The notes: generated by a model from the letters alone, not told the origin. A stretch of 18,568 bases of DNA from Pedosphaera sp. (GCA_028293265.1 JAQGPB010000579.1:1-18568), one strand, 5' to 3'; counted from the stretch's first letter, positions 1 through 8,405 are shown. Numbers and translations are program-made.

Positions 1-1193
1 TGATATTGATCCACCACGCCGCGCAGATAGGATCCCCGGTTCACCCAATCCTTTTCCTGGATGATGCCGCGGTACATGTCGGCAATGTACATCGAGCCAT
101 CGGGCGCATTCGCCAGGTTGACCGGGCGGAAATTCGGGTCGGTCGAGCGGATGAATTCCGACTGGTCATACGCATTGCGCACCCGGGTGAAACCTTCCTT
201 GACCTCGACCTTCGCCCGGCGAATGAGCCGGCCCACCGGTTCGCCAAAAAACAGATCGCCGCGCAAATCGGCCGGCAGCCGGTCGCCGCGATAAATTTCA
301 CTGCCACACGTGGCCGTGAAATGGTTCAGGCTGTTTTGTTCTGGGCGGATGCGCACCGGACCACCTTGGAAATCCGGCAGACCAAGCAACGGCCACACCA
401 CCGGCCAGTCGGGTTCCGACTGCTCGGCGAAATTGAACGCGCCATAAACAATCGGCTCCTCGAAATTCAACGGCCCGACTTCATACCCGGCGTTCACGAA
501 CCAGAGCTTGCCAAAATCGTCCTGCGAAAGCCCCCACTGGCCCATGTTGGAAGCGGTCGGTTCGCGGATGACATTCGTCCCATGGATGCGAAGGCGATAC
601 GAGTTGACTGCCATGTAAAGCCAGTTGTCCAAGTCCCAAATCAATCCGCTCGGTTGATGCTCGACATTGCCGCCGCGCGGGCCGCCGGCGTAAAAAAGCG
701 TCTTTGTGTCGGCAACGCCCTTGTGCTTGGTGTCGCGATAAAGCCAGATGTCGTCGGTATCGGTTTCATTGACCAGGATGCCGTCGCCCAACGGCAGGAC
801 CATGCGGGGGAGCAAAAGGTTGTCCACAAAAACGGTATGCTTGTCGTAAACGCCGTTGTGCTTGGACGACCAATGCAGGGAAATCCGGCCGGTCTTGGCG
901 CGCTCGTTGCTGCCGTCCGCGTCGCGCATGAAACTGCGCATCTCCGCCACATACATCCGGCCATCGCCGTCGAACGCGGTCACCACCGGGTCGCTGATGA
1001 GAGGATCGCTCAGGACCAGTTCCATCTGGTAATCATCCTGAATCACGAAAGTCTTGGCCTCGTCCGCCGGGGAAAGATACCCAACCATTGGACGCTGGAC
1101 GGGCGCAGTGGTCGGACCGGCAGCCAAGGCGCGGTTATCCGGCGCCATGGCCAAAACGGCCAGCAACAGTCCAGGGAAAAGACGGTATCTCAT
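1..1193 (-). CDS. PVC-type secreted beta-propeller protein (DUF7133-like), 5' part
   Basis: Open from an ATG at 1193 to the left edge without a stop, so the 3' end is missing (397 codons visible). The start gives a signal peptide: MRYR, then a hydrophobic core, with likely cleavage after RALA near residue 24. The mature part resembles the N-terminal propeller domain of large secreted proteins abundant in Planctomycetes and Verrucomicrobia. Visible blades include AFDGDGRMYVAEMRSF (about 73-88), FTATCGSEIYRGDRLP, DLRGDLFFGEPVGRLIRR and APDGSMYIADMYRGII near the visible end. Many relatives carry HEAT repeats and a CxxCH haem site further on; that part lies outside the window, so haem binding cannot be judged. 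Members are often annotated as membrane-bound dehydrogenases, but substrates are mostly unproven. A related protein is encoded at 4543-8067. No Shine-Dalgarno sequence is evident. The long plus-strand frame over the same DNA is a shadow of this gene. Confidence 0.85.
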   Translation of the reverse strand, partial: MRYRLFPGLLLAVLAMAPDNRALAAGPTTAPVQRPMVGYLSPADEAKTFVIQDDYQMELVLSDPLISDPVVTAFDGDGRMYVAEMRSFMRDADGSNERAKTGRISLHWSSKHNGVYDKHTVFVDNLLLPRMVLPLGDGILVNETDTDDIWLYRDTKHKGVADTKTLFYAGGPRGGNVEHQPSGLIWDLDNWLYMAVNSYRLRIHGTNVIREPTASNMGQWGLSQDDFGKLWFVNAGYEVGPLNFEEPIVYGAFNFAEQSEPDWPVVWPLLGLPDFQGGPVRIRPEQNSLNHFTATCGSEIYRGDRLPADLRGDLFFGEPVGRLIRRAKVEVKEGFTRVRNAYDQSEFIRSTDPNFRPVNLANAPDGSMYIADMYRGIIQEKDWVNRGSYLRGVVDQY

Positions 1194-1795
1194 AAAGTGC
1201 CCAAGCAGGCGTATTTGGGCCAACGATGGCTCAAATCCAAAAATAAATCCAGCCTTTTAATGGCCTTCATGGAGCAAGCGACGGAGCCTGCCTTATACTT
1301 TTGAGTTATGCGGGATTTGGCGAGATTTAGCGAGAAACTCCGCACCGTTTTCGGTGCTGCCGGTCAACTGCGGGCATCGCAGGTTGAATCCATGAAAAAC
1401 ATGGGGGGGTGGGGCCTAAATAAGCTGAATTATCGTGAATCAGGGTGAATTAAGCTGAATTACGGGCTTTTTTGACAGGCGGCGGATGCGGCCTGGCTTT
1501 TAACCAGCCCGGATGAAATATTCTACAAACGAGGTGTGATCAAGTGTTACAAGGTGTTAATGGATTCCGGAAGCTGCAATAGAATGACAACAGCCTTGCG
1601 CCGTTTTTCTGGCACAATTCACCTGCCGCCGTTTTTCAAAGAACGACCTCCAACGCGACCATGATGATGGCATGGATTTTTTGGCAAGTCAAGAATTTTG
1701 GGGCGTTGGAATTTTTGCGCTAACATCTTTAGCCGAACAATCAGGGCGATGAAATAATCTTCACAATTTTTCAAAAGCAGCCATGCTCGCAACGC
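1194..1795. other. Intergenic region, 602 bp, no convincing gene
   Basis: This separates the divergent genes at 1193 (-) and 1796 (+), so it should hold promoters for both. I could not find a clear -35/-10 pair for either. It contains the phased TGAAT array (1421-1460), a G-run near 1404-1415, the direct repeat CCGTTTTTC at 1601-1609 and 1629-1637 (28 bp apart), and a GTGTTA duplication near 1543-1559. Frames crossing it have no recognisable protein features. Confidence 0.6.
1421..1460. repeat. Four phased 10-bp units ending in TGAAT
   Basis: Four consecutive 10-mers read TAAGCTGAAT, TATCGTGAAT, CAGGGTGAAT and TAAGCTGAAT. TGAAT therefore recurs at 1426, 1436, 1446 and 1456, in exact 10-bp register, close to one helical turn. 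Units one and four are identical and both are followed by TA, giving a 12-bp direct repeat 30 bp apart. It lies between divergent genes. It could be a multi-site protein-binding array or one of the short tandem arrays seen in other gaps of this window. Confidence 0.75.
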
Positions 1796-2725
1796 ATGAA
1801 GAAAATCCTGCTTGCGTTTTTCCTGAGTTGCCTGGTCGTTTCCCTCCCGGCGCAAACCCTGCCTGAACACTATGCCCAATATGGCGAATTGATCCTGGTC
1901 AAACTGGATTCCGCGCCGTTTCCGCATCCGGACCGCGCCCAGGGCCATACTTACCAGAAACAACTTTACACCGCGGAAAAAAATTACTCGGACAACAGCG
2001 TGGCCATCTTTGTCCCCAAAGGTTTTCGCCCGACCGCGAAGGTGGATCTTGTCGTTCATTTCCACGGCTGGCGGCATCACATCGAGAACACGCTGGCGGA
2101 ATATCAGTTGATCGAGCAGTTTGTGGAGAGCGGACGCAATGCGATTTTGATTGTGCCGCAAGGGCCTTATGACGCGCCGGATTCTTTTGGCGGCAAGCTG
2201 GAGGATGCGGGCGGCTTCCAGAGGTTCATGGGTGATGTGATGGACACACTTCGCCAGCAAGGTGTGATTACAAATAGTGTGCTGGGTTCCATCATTTTAT
2301 CGGGGCACAGCGGGGGTTATCAGGTCATTTCGTCCATTGTGGCGCGGGGCGGGCTTTCGGAGCAGGTGAAGGAAGTGTGGCTTTTTGACGCGCTTTATGC
2401 GCGGCGGGAGCAATTCTCGGATTGGTTTCTGCATTATCCGGGACGCCGGCTGATTGACATATACACCCCGCACGGCGGGACGAAGGAGGAGAGCGAGGGT
2501 TTTATGACGTGGTTAAAGGCGCAGCAACCGCCGGTGCCGTTTCTTTCCAAAAATGAACCCGAGGTCAGCGCCAGCGACTTGCGCGACAACCACCTCATTT
2601 TCATGTACAGCGAACTGGAACACAATGACGTGGTGTTCAAGCGGCATCAATTTTGCGAATATTTGAAAACGAGCCGGCTGGGTCCGATCAAAGTGTATTC
2701 CAGTCCGAAGGCGGCGGGTGAGTGA
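1796..2725 (+). CDS. Secreted alpha/beta-hydrolase-like protein
   Basis: 309 residues. The N-terminus MKKILLAFFLSCLVVSLPAQ is a typical Sec signal peptide with cleavage near residue 20. The mature part has alpha/beta-hydrolase hallmarks. VVHFHGW (86-92) sits where the oxyanion-hole HG motif is expected, and GHSGG (170-174) is a nucleophile elbow with Ser172. Asp198 in WLFDALY and His276 in ELEHNDVV are well placed to complete a triad. It is therefore probably an exported esterase or peptidase-like enzyme; the substrate cannot be inferred. The ATG at 1796 is the only start that keeps a complete signal peptide, although no Shine-Dalgarno sequence precedes it. It is convergent with the NHL gene, with a 103-bp gap that holds no recognisable terminator. 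Confidence 0.8.
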   Translation: MKKILLAFFLSCLVVSLPAQTLPEHYAQYGELILVKLDSAPFPHPDRAQGHTYQKQLYTAEKNYSDNSVAIFVPKGFRPTAKVDLVVHFHGWRHHIENTLAEYQLIEQFVESGRNAILIVPQGPYDAPDSFGGKLEDAGGFQRFMGDVMDTLRQQGVITNSVLGSIILSGHSGGYQVISSIVARGGLSEQVKEVWLFDALYARREQFSDWFLHYPGRRLIDIYTPHGGTKEESEGFMTWLKAQQPPVPFLSKNEPEVSASDLRDNHLIFMYSELEHNDVVFKRHQFCEYLKTSRLGPIKVYSSPKAAGE

Positions 2726-2828
2726 GGAAAGCGCGGGAGGACTTGAACGTTACGGAATCTGCGGAAAGTCCAATGTTTTCATACCGTTTTATCTTGGTGC
2801 CGGTTTGGTGCCATTTTCGGCGGTCGTT

Positions 2829-4070
2829 TCAAGGCAGCATTACCGCCCGATAAAATTTCTTTGGCGCTCCGCTCTGGTCAAACCAAAGGAACGGCGTTGA
2901 ATTAAGCAGCACCGTCGTTTCAGTTGTCCACGCGCTCATGTTTGGTGAGGACTGAATCTGATACGTGCGGCCAACCGTCCCTGTGATTTTCACCCCGGGG
3001 TAAGAGCCAATGGAGAGATTCGATGCCGGAACAATCTGCGAAGCAGGATTGAATGTGATTTGGCGGATGCGCTGGTTGCTGAAATCTGCTATAAAAATAG
3101 TTCCACCTACAAAGCAGATTCCCGCATCACCGCCCCCATCAAAACGAGCAACAGAACCAATTCCGTTTACATAGCCCCTTTGATTAAAACTCCCAGCGAT
3201 GGTCGTTACATTGGTCGTCGCGCTGATTCTGCGGACAGAATCTCCAAAACAGGCAAGATATATATTTCCGAATCCATCTGTACACATGGAAGAAACAAGA
3301 AAAAACGTGGCATTTGTGCCGACGCCGTCTGAATCCGATGCGATATTCTTCCGTCCTGAAATTGTAGTAACATCCTTATTCTGAGCAATTTTGCGGACAA
3401 TATTGTTACCTGAATCCCAAACGTAAATATTATCAGCAGAATCTGCTGTCAATGCCTGGGGTGTACTGAATGAGGTGAAAATCCCATTGCCATCAATTGC
3501 GCCCTGATTGCCTGAGCCTACAAACACCTCCAATACTCCATTGGTTTTATAACGGTATATTTTATTCGCGCTTGAATCGGAGACGTAAAGATTATTTAAA
3601 GAATCAACACACATGCCTCCACTTCCATTATCGCCGCCAAGCGCTGGAAGTGGAATCAGAGACGCATAACCGTTCGTGTCAATTTTCACCATCAATCCTT
3701 CGCCCGGAAAGCCCAAAAGAAAGAGATTGTTTGATCTGTCCATTGTCATGGTGACAAATAAACCAAGAGAAACATTTGTTCCATAGCCGGGGAGGCTTCC
3801 AGTGCCGCCGCCGCAATAAGACGTTACGGTACCATCCGGTGTTACCTTTCTGACTGCGTGGTTATAATAATCAAAAACAAAAAGGTTTGAGTATGTATCC
3901 GCCACAACCGATATTGGGCCGTTGAACATTGTCTGCTGACCTTGTCCGTCAAGGTACCCAGAGAACGCCGATCCGACAAAAGTTTGAACCGTCACGCCGT
4001 TTGTATCGTAATTTTGCGCGAACGCCGACAGGCAGAACGCACTGAAAACAATGACGATGAACAGTTTCAT
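2829..4070 (-). CDS. Secreted NHL-repeat beta-propeller protein
   Basis: 413 residues. The signal peptide (MKLFIVIVFSAFCLSAFA, cleavage near 18) is followed by about five NHL-type blades, such as ISVVADTYSNLFVFDYYN, GMCVDSLNNLYVSDSSAN and ALTADSADNIYVWDSGNN. Each blade ends in a basic stretch such as AVRKV, KIYRY, IVRKI or RIRQI. The last ~60 residues form a separate module with YQIQSSPNMSAW and a final KKFYRAVML, a C-terminal arrangement often seen on secreted verrucomicrobial proteins. Such propellers usually mediate binding rather than catalysis, and no catalytic residues stand out. Base composition is noticeably more AT-rich than the flanking genes. No Shine-Dalgarno sequence is visible before the ATG at 4070. 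Confidence 0.82.
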   Translation of the reverse strand: MKLFIVIVFSAFCLSAFAQNYDTNGVTVQTFVGSAFSGYLDGQGQQTMFNGPISVVADTYSNLFVFDYYNHAVRKVTPDGTVTSYCGGGTGSLPGYGTNVSLGLFVTMTMDRSNNLFLLGFPGEGLMVKIDTNGYASLIPLPALGGDNGSGGMCVDSLNNLYVSDSSANKIYRYKTNGVLEVFVGSGNQGAIDGNGIFTSFSTPQALTADSADNIYVWDSGNNIVRKIAQNKDVTTISGRKNIASDSDGVGTNATFFLVSSMCTDGFGNIYLACFGDSVRRISATTNVTTIAGSFNQRGYVNGIGSVARFDGGGDAGICFVGGTIFIADFSNQRIRQITFNPASQIVPASNLSIGSYPGVKITGTVGRTYQIQSSPNMSAWTTETTVLLNSTPFLWFDQSGAPKKFYRAVMLP

Positions 4071-4466
4071 ATTGTGAATAAAATTTCTGAATGAAAGTGA
4101 GTATCTGACAGCCTATTTCCCTGCGCCCCGTATTCATTTGCCGCGTTGACAAAAAATTGCGCTGTCTTGCCTCTTGTTTTCATTTTTTAAGGTTAATCCT
4201 TTCAGATTCGGGAGCGCTTATGGGTTGGGACGGTATATGGTTTCTCGGGCATTGCAATGGATTATTGAATTAGATGAGGAAGCGCGTATGCAAAATAAAT
4301 ACGGCAAATAGTCAGTGGAACGCCCGCCCTCACCCCGGCCCTCTCCCCCTGGAGAGGGTGAACGCAGCGCTCGCTTTGGGGAAATTTGCAGACCGTCGTT
4401 GCAGTCGCAGTTACCTGTCCATCCGGAAGAAAACAGGCATAAAAATCGTTAACTGCATGCGCCCTC
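4071..4466. other. Intergenic region upstream of the NHL gene
   Basis: No coding sequence is recognised. The first ~130 bp are AT-rich and should contain the promoter of the NHL gene, but I see no clear hexamer pair. The rest contains a GC-rich hairpin (4339-4358). Together with the REP-like element at 4467-4535 it fills the gap to the gene ending at 4543. Confidence 0.55.
4339..4358. repeat. Perfect 8-bp hairpin, CCCTCTCC/GGAGAGGG
   Basis: CCCTCTCC (4339-4346) and GGAGAGGG (4351-4358) are exact reverse complements around a CCCT loop, preceded by CACCCCGG and followed by TGAACGC. No T-run follows, so it is a poor intrinsic terminator. Sequences of the form 'CCCTCACCCCGGCCCTCTCC' are familiar interspersed intergenic repeats in many bacteria, so this is probably a dispersed palindromic element. 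Copy number cannot be judged from one window. Confidence 0.6.
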
Positions 4467-4535
4467 GTTGCAAAAGCGGCAGAGGACTGCCGCACTCCAA
4501 GACGCTGGCGCGATGAACGGTGCCGCTTTGCAAAC
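4467..4535. repeat. REP-like hairpin element, family A, copy 1
   Basis: The outer arms GTTGCAAAAGCGGCA (4467-4481) and TGCCGCTTTGCAAAC (4521-4535) are near-perfect inverted repeats. Inside the left side is a 7-bp hairpin, GCGGCAG-AGGA-CTGCCGC. The core from AAAAGCGGCAG to CCAAGACGCT (4472-4506) is identical to 15622-15656, about 11 kb away. It begins 8 bp past the stop codon of the minus-strand gene at 4543, so it would lie in that transcript's 3' end. The second inner hairpin seen in the 15622-15725 copy is missing, so this looks like a shortened or half element. Confidence 0.8.
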
Positions 4536-4542
4536 TCGCGGC

Positions 4543-7500
4543 TTATTTCTTCGCCGCCTGCACGTTGCTTTTTGAGAGCAGGAAGGCGAGGAGGTTGTTG
4601 AAATCGGCGATTGGAATCGCTTCGGAAAAATTGTCGGGCATCAGGGACGCGGTGGATTCGACGCGGCGCTCGATGTCTGTCTTTGCAACGGGGATTTCTT
4701 TGCCGGTGGCGTCCACGAAGACGATCACCGCGCCTTCTTCGCGGCGTTGCAGGCCGGCGAGGACGTCTCCGTTCTTGAGCGTCACGATGCTGTAACGGAA
4801 GGACGGGTCCACGTTGCGGCTGGGGTCGAGAATGTCCTCAATCAACCGTTCCAGGCCGCGGTTGCCGACGCCGTCCAGGTGCGGGCCCACCGCGCCGCCC
4901 TGGTTGTCCATGGAATGGCAGACCATGCAGTTCTGCGCGAATGTCTTTGCGCCCAAAACGGCGCTGGCCTTGGCCGGATCAAATTTCACCCGGCGCGCAT
5001 CCAGAATTTTTTGCAGCTCCTCGTTTGCTGGCGAAAGTCCCTTGGTCAGCTTTTCCGCGCGTTCCTGATAATGCGCCGGTTTCGCGGCGGTCAGGCGTTC
5101 CTGGATCGGGCGGTTCAGCAGGAGCCGCGGTGAAATTTTTCCGCTCTCGGCCAGTTGCAGCAGCGTTTCCGCGCCCTCGTCGCTGCCGGCCAGGGCCAGC
5201 GCCATCTTCACCTGCAACCGGTCGGGCGCGACCCGCAGCGATTCGATCAAGGCCGCGCGCGCCGCCGGCAGGTTCGCCGCCGCCAATGCCTGGGCCATCT
5301 TCTCGCGCAACGCGGCGTCTTCGTCCACATTGCTGGAAACCATGCTGATCAATGAAATATGCGCCTCGGGGTTGATCGCAATCAATCCCAGCGCGGCGGC
5401 CTCGCGCACCGCCTCATCCGTTTCACGGCCCGCGAGCCATTCGGCCAGGCGCGGCTCGAGGGCGGCCACCTTGAATTCGCGCGCAATTTTTGCCACCGAA
5501 ACTTTCCGGTCCTCCACCAAGCGCGGATCGCTGACCGGCCAGGGCACCACTTCCGGCTCGAGCCGGCCCATGGCCAGCCAGGCGAACGCGGTCGCATTGT
5601 CGCCGTCTTCGATTTCGAGATAAACCTTCTGCTGCTGCGCCGCCAGTTCGCCCAGGTCCCATTCAAACTTTTGCGCGACATCGTTGCGCGGCGGAAAACT
5701 TTGCTGCAAAACCTTGCCGGAATCCGCAGCGACGAGGCGCACCACATTTTTTTTCAGGTCGGGCTTGTCGGGACGGCCATTGTGTCCGGCCATCCAGAAA
5801 CTGAGTTTGGCCGGTGACACAAAAGTCTGCGAACGCAGAATGCCCGTGAGTTTTTCCCCCGCCGGCATGCTGCTGATGAACCGCGCGGTTTTTTCGCCGT
5901 CCGCCGAGGCGCGCACCTGGAGCGTCCACGGATTGGCCGTGGCCTGCTTGCCGTTCAGCGGCGTGTTATGCCACGGCTGCGCTTCATCCGAAGTGCTGGA
6001 CGCCAGCCGCGTCGCAATTTCCATCCCCCATTCGCGCAAACTCGCACCGGGTTGATCGCCCCGCTGCGCCATGCCTTCCTGAACCGATTGGAACAGGGTG
6101 AATTGAAAATCCACGTCGTCCTTGAACTGCTTGCGCGTGAAGTCAACGAGGTCGCCGATCTGCGACTCCGGCAGGTAACGCGCGATATGCCGCAGGTCAT
6201 TGGCCGAAACTGCGCGGCTCTCCGCGTGGCTTTGAAGATGGCGCAGCAAAAAATTTGCCGATTCCGCCGTGGGCACGCCCAAGGCCACATCGGTCACGGC
6301 GCGTTCCTCAAGTTCGCCCCATTGCGCGAGCGGCAATTGCGCGAAATTGGACGACACCAGCAGATGGTCGCGCAAAGCCATGCGGATGACATGCACAAGA
6401 TGCGTGTCGTTCGTCGGCGCCCAATATCGCGCATCGAGCAACGGGCGGATGTTTTCAAATTGCGGGTGCCGGCCCAGCGCATCGGCGGCGCAACGCTCCA
6501 CCAACGCGTCCGGATCGTACAGCGCGGACAACAGGAGCGCGTGTTGGCTTTCGGAGAGTGTCGGCAGCTCCGACAACACCCGCATGGCATGAACGCGCAG
6601 GGCGCGGTCGTGGGCGTGCGCGGCGTCGTCCAGCGTCTTGGAATCCAGCGCTCCCAGGCGATGCAAGACCCACAGGCCGTGAATTTTCTGCCACACGTTC
6701 GCCGTGGGGCTGCGCATCATTTTCGCCACGGGCTTGGCGGCGGATTGACCGATGCGGTCGGTCAGTTCGCTCATTGCGAGCATGCGGATGGTGAGATTGT
6801 CGTTCCCAAGTTGTTGGACGAGCGCGTCTGCGGAGTCGTGGGAAAGATCGAAGTCTTGCGGCGAAGGAATTTTGGCCGGCGCATTCGTATCGTGATACGT
6901 GATGCGCCAGATGCGCCCGCGCTCGCGGTCGCGTCCCGGATGATCGAGCGGCACTTCGTAATGGCCAATGATGCGGTTGTAAAAATCGGCCACATAAATG
7001 GCGCCGTCCGGCCCCATCTGGATGTCCACCGGACGAAACCATGGATCGTCGCTGACCAAAAAATCGGGCTGCTCATGCGCGAGCCAGGTCGAGCCGTGTT
7101 CCTCCAGTGAATCCCTGTCAATGCGGCAGGTCATCACATTGCCCACAAAAATATTGCTGTGAAACGAGGGCGGGAAATTCGTCGCCGCATAGTAAACGAT
7201 TCCCGCAATCGCCGTGGAACCGTGCTTGTGGCTCATCATCGGCGGCGCGAAGCCCAGCCCGTCATCCGGCTTGCCGAAGCTCGGATAGTAACCGCCGCGC
7301 AATATTTGGTAGATCGGCAGCGTTTCGCAATCCGAGGAATAAAGGTTGCCGAGCGGATCGAAGATCAGGCCGAAGGGATTCACGCGTCCCCAGGCCCATT
7401 GCTCGACGCGCGAGCCGTCCACCTTCACGCGATAGGTGTTGCCAGAATGCATGGTGATGCTGCTGCCGTCCTTGGCGGTGAGCACCGAGTCGTTGTGATA

Positions 7501-8067
7501 ACCGTGATTCGCATACATCCAGCCGTCAAAGCCGCGCCGGAACGAGCTGGTCATTCCGTGCGTGTCCTTCTCAAAACCAAACCGGCCGAGCAACGGCTCC
7601 TTGAAGTCGGCTTGGCCGTCGTGGTTCGTGTCGTGAAAACGATATATATATGGAATGCTGTAGCCAATCGCGCCGTCGTCGTAAGGATAAATGCCGATCG
7701 GAATGTTCAACCCGTCGGCGAAGGTCGTGATCTTCCCGGCATGACCTTGGGCATCGAAATCCGACAATATTTTGATGGCGTCACGGGCGGGCTTGTCCAG
7801 CGGCGCGGGAAACGGATACTCGCGCGATTGGGTGATCCAGAGCCGGCCCTGGGAGTCGAACTGCATGTTGATCGGCTTGCCGATTTGCGGCTCGGCGGCG
7901 ACGAGTTCAATTTCAAAGCCGGGCGGCAGGTGAAAGGCCTGGCGTTCCTGCTCCGGCGTGAGCGGTTCGGTTTGGCGGATGATGTCCGAAAACGGATCGC
8001 CCGGGACGTTGCGCGGCTGCGCGAATGCCGCCGGCAGACAAATTAAAATAAACAGCGCCGCTTTCAT
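4543..8067 (-). CDS. PVC-type propeller-HEAT-cytochrome c (CxxCH) protein
   Basis: 1174 residues from the ATG at 8067. The layout is a signal peptide (MKAALFILICLPAAFA), then a beta-propeller (about 34-394, with FRPVDIQMGPDGAIYVADFY near 344-363). HEAT-like alpha repeats follow (about 415-610), then a less defined region (about 690-840) and more helical repeats. A c-type cytochrome domain ends the protein, with CMVCH at 1047-1051 and a likely axial Met at 1143 in SLMPDNF. It is probably an exported or periplasmic haem protein involved in oxidation of an organic substrate; family functions are largely unproven. I prefer 8067 because GGAG lies 6 nt upstream and a basic residue directly follows Met. 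An ATG at 8100 adds 11 residues and has AGGA 9 nt upstream. A REP-like element begins 8 bp after the stop. Confidence 0.93.
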   Translation of the reverse strand: MKAALFILICLPAAFAQPRNVPGDPFSDIIRQTEPLTPEQERQAFHLPPGFEIELVAAEPQIGKPINMQFDSQGRLWITQSREYPFPAPLDKPARDAIKILSDFDAQGHAGKITTFADGLNIPIGIYPYDDGAIGYSIPYIYRFHDTNHDGQADFKEPLLGRFGFEKDTHGMTSSFRRGFDGWMYANHGYHNDSVLTAKDGSSITMHSGNTYRVKVDGSRVEQWAWGRVNPFGLIFDPLGNLYSSDCETLPIYQILRGGYYPSFGKPDDGLGFAPPMMSHKHGSTAIAGIVYYAATNFPPSFHSNIFVGNVMTCRIDRDSLEEHGSTWLAHEQPDFLVSDDPWFRPVDIQMGPDGAIYVADFYNRIIGHYEVPLDHPGRDRERGRIWRITYHDTNAPAKIPSPQDFDLSHDSADALVQQLGNDNLTIRMLAMSELTDRIGQSAAKPVAKMMRSPTANVWQKIHGLWVLHRLGALDSKTLDDAAHAHDRALRVHAMRVLSELPTLSESQHALLLSALYDPDALVERCAADALGRHPQFENIRPLLDARYWAPTNDTHLVHVIRMALRDHLLVSSNFAQLPLAQWGELEERAVTDVALGVPTAESANFLLRHLQSHAESRAVSANDLRHIARYLPESQIGDLVDFTRKQFKDDVDFQFTLFQSVQEGMAQRGDQPGASLREWGMEIATRLASSTSDEAQPWHNTPLNGKQATANPWTLQVRASADGEKTARFISSMPAGEKLTGILRSQTFVSPAKLSFWMAGHNGRPDKPDLKKNVVRLVAADSGKVLQQSFPPRNDVAQKFEWDLGELAAQQQKVYLEIEDGDNATAFAWLAMGRLEPEVVPWPVSDPRLVEDRKVSVAKIAREFKVAALEPRLAEWLAGRETDEAVREAAALGLIAINPEAHISLISMVSSNVDEDAALREKMAQALAAANLPAARAALIESLRVAPDRLQVKMALALAGSDEGAETLLQLAESGKISPRLLLNRPIQERLTAAKPAHYQERAEKLTKGLSPANEELQKILDARRVKFDPAKASAVLGAKTFAQNCMVCHSMDNQGGAVGPHLDGVGNRGLERLIEDILDPSRNVDPSFRYSIVTLKNGDVLAGLQRREEGAVIVFVDATGKEIPVAKTDIERRVESTASLMPDNFSEAIPIADFNNLLAFLLSKSNVQAAKK

Positions 8068-8113
8068 CGCGCGCTCCATCGCTCCAAATAAATAATTCAT
8101 GCTGGGTCATCCT

Positions 8114-8142
8114 GTTATGTAACAATCTTCTGACGCATCCAA
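8114..8142 (-). promoter_or_regulatory. Possible sigma70-type promoter for the 4543-8067 gene
   Basis: On the minus strand TTGGAT (8142-8137) and CATAAC (8119-8114) are separated by exactly 17 bp. Transcription would start near 8107, giving a ~40-nt leader to the ATG at 8067 but only a few bases to the one at 8100, which supports the inner start. Both hexamers are weak matches, so this is tentative. Confidence 0.3.
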
Positions 8143-8190
8143 GCAAAACTTGTTCATTTGGAACGGGGAGAACTGGAAAAATTGGTTTTA

Positions 8191-8220
8191 ACCACGGATG
8201 GACACGGATGGACACGGATT
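8191..8220. repeat. Three tandem 10-bp units (ACCACGGATG type)
   Basis: ACCACGGATG, GACACGGATG and GACACGGATT follow one another without gaps, sharing the core CACGGAT in 10-bp register. It lies upstream of the large propeller gene. Read on the minus strand it begins a spurious frame (MSIRVHPWL...). No protein function is implied. Confidence 0.8.
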
Positions 8221-8286
8221 AGGCAAGGCAACGATTTGGTTTTGGCCAAAGATTGCCGGTCGAGCTGCAACCATGTGGTTTGGAGG

Positions 8287-8395
8287 AGCGCGGGTCGGTG
8301 ACCCGCAGCAACTTGCGGACTTCAGGCGGCCCACAGTAATTCTATACGCGTTCTGATTGACGTAGCTTGCTGCGGGTCAGAGACCCGCGCTCCGG
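8287..8395. repeat. REPIN-like element, family B (two inverted hairpin arms)
   Basis: The left arm 8287-8313 and right arm 8369-8395 are 27-bp inverted repeats matching at 25 positions, separated by 55 bp. Each arm is itself a hairpin, GCGGGTC-GGT-GACCCGC on the left and GCGGGTC-AGA-GACCCGC on the right, with the two mismatches confined to the loop. Each arm carries GGAG at its outer edge, 1 nt from the stem. A tetranucleotide plus hairpin in inverted pairs is the layout of REP/REPIN elements moved by RAYT transposases. The element starts 13 bp beyond the stop of the gene at 8409-9734 and could also shape that transcript's 3' end. No transposase is encoded in this window. Confidence 0.82.
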
Positions 8396-8405
8396 CCAAG
8401 GTTCA

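Noticed and set aside
6..1304. Long plus-strand open frame of 432 codons
   Set aside because: It lies antisense to the PVC-type propeller gene, whose translation has a signal peptide and family motifs; the plus-strand translation is rich in Arg/His/Ala with no recognisable domain.
1472..1503. Promoter with TTGACA at 1472
   Set aside because: The nearest -10-like sequence (TTTTAA, 1498) is 20 bp away, and no gene starts within a normal leader distance.
4339..4358. Intrinsic terminator
   Set aside because: Strong stem but no T-run on either strand directly after it.
4747..8046. Several long plus-strand frames, including 5968-7110 and 7159-8046
   Set aside because: They are antisense shadows of the propeller-cytochrome gene in GC-rich DNA and show no protein features.
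8191..8395. CRISPR array
   Set aside because: Units are contiguous without spacers or form one inverted pair; no cas genes are present.
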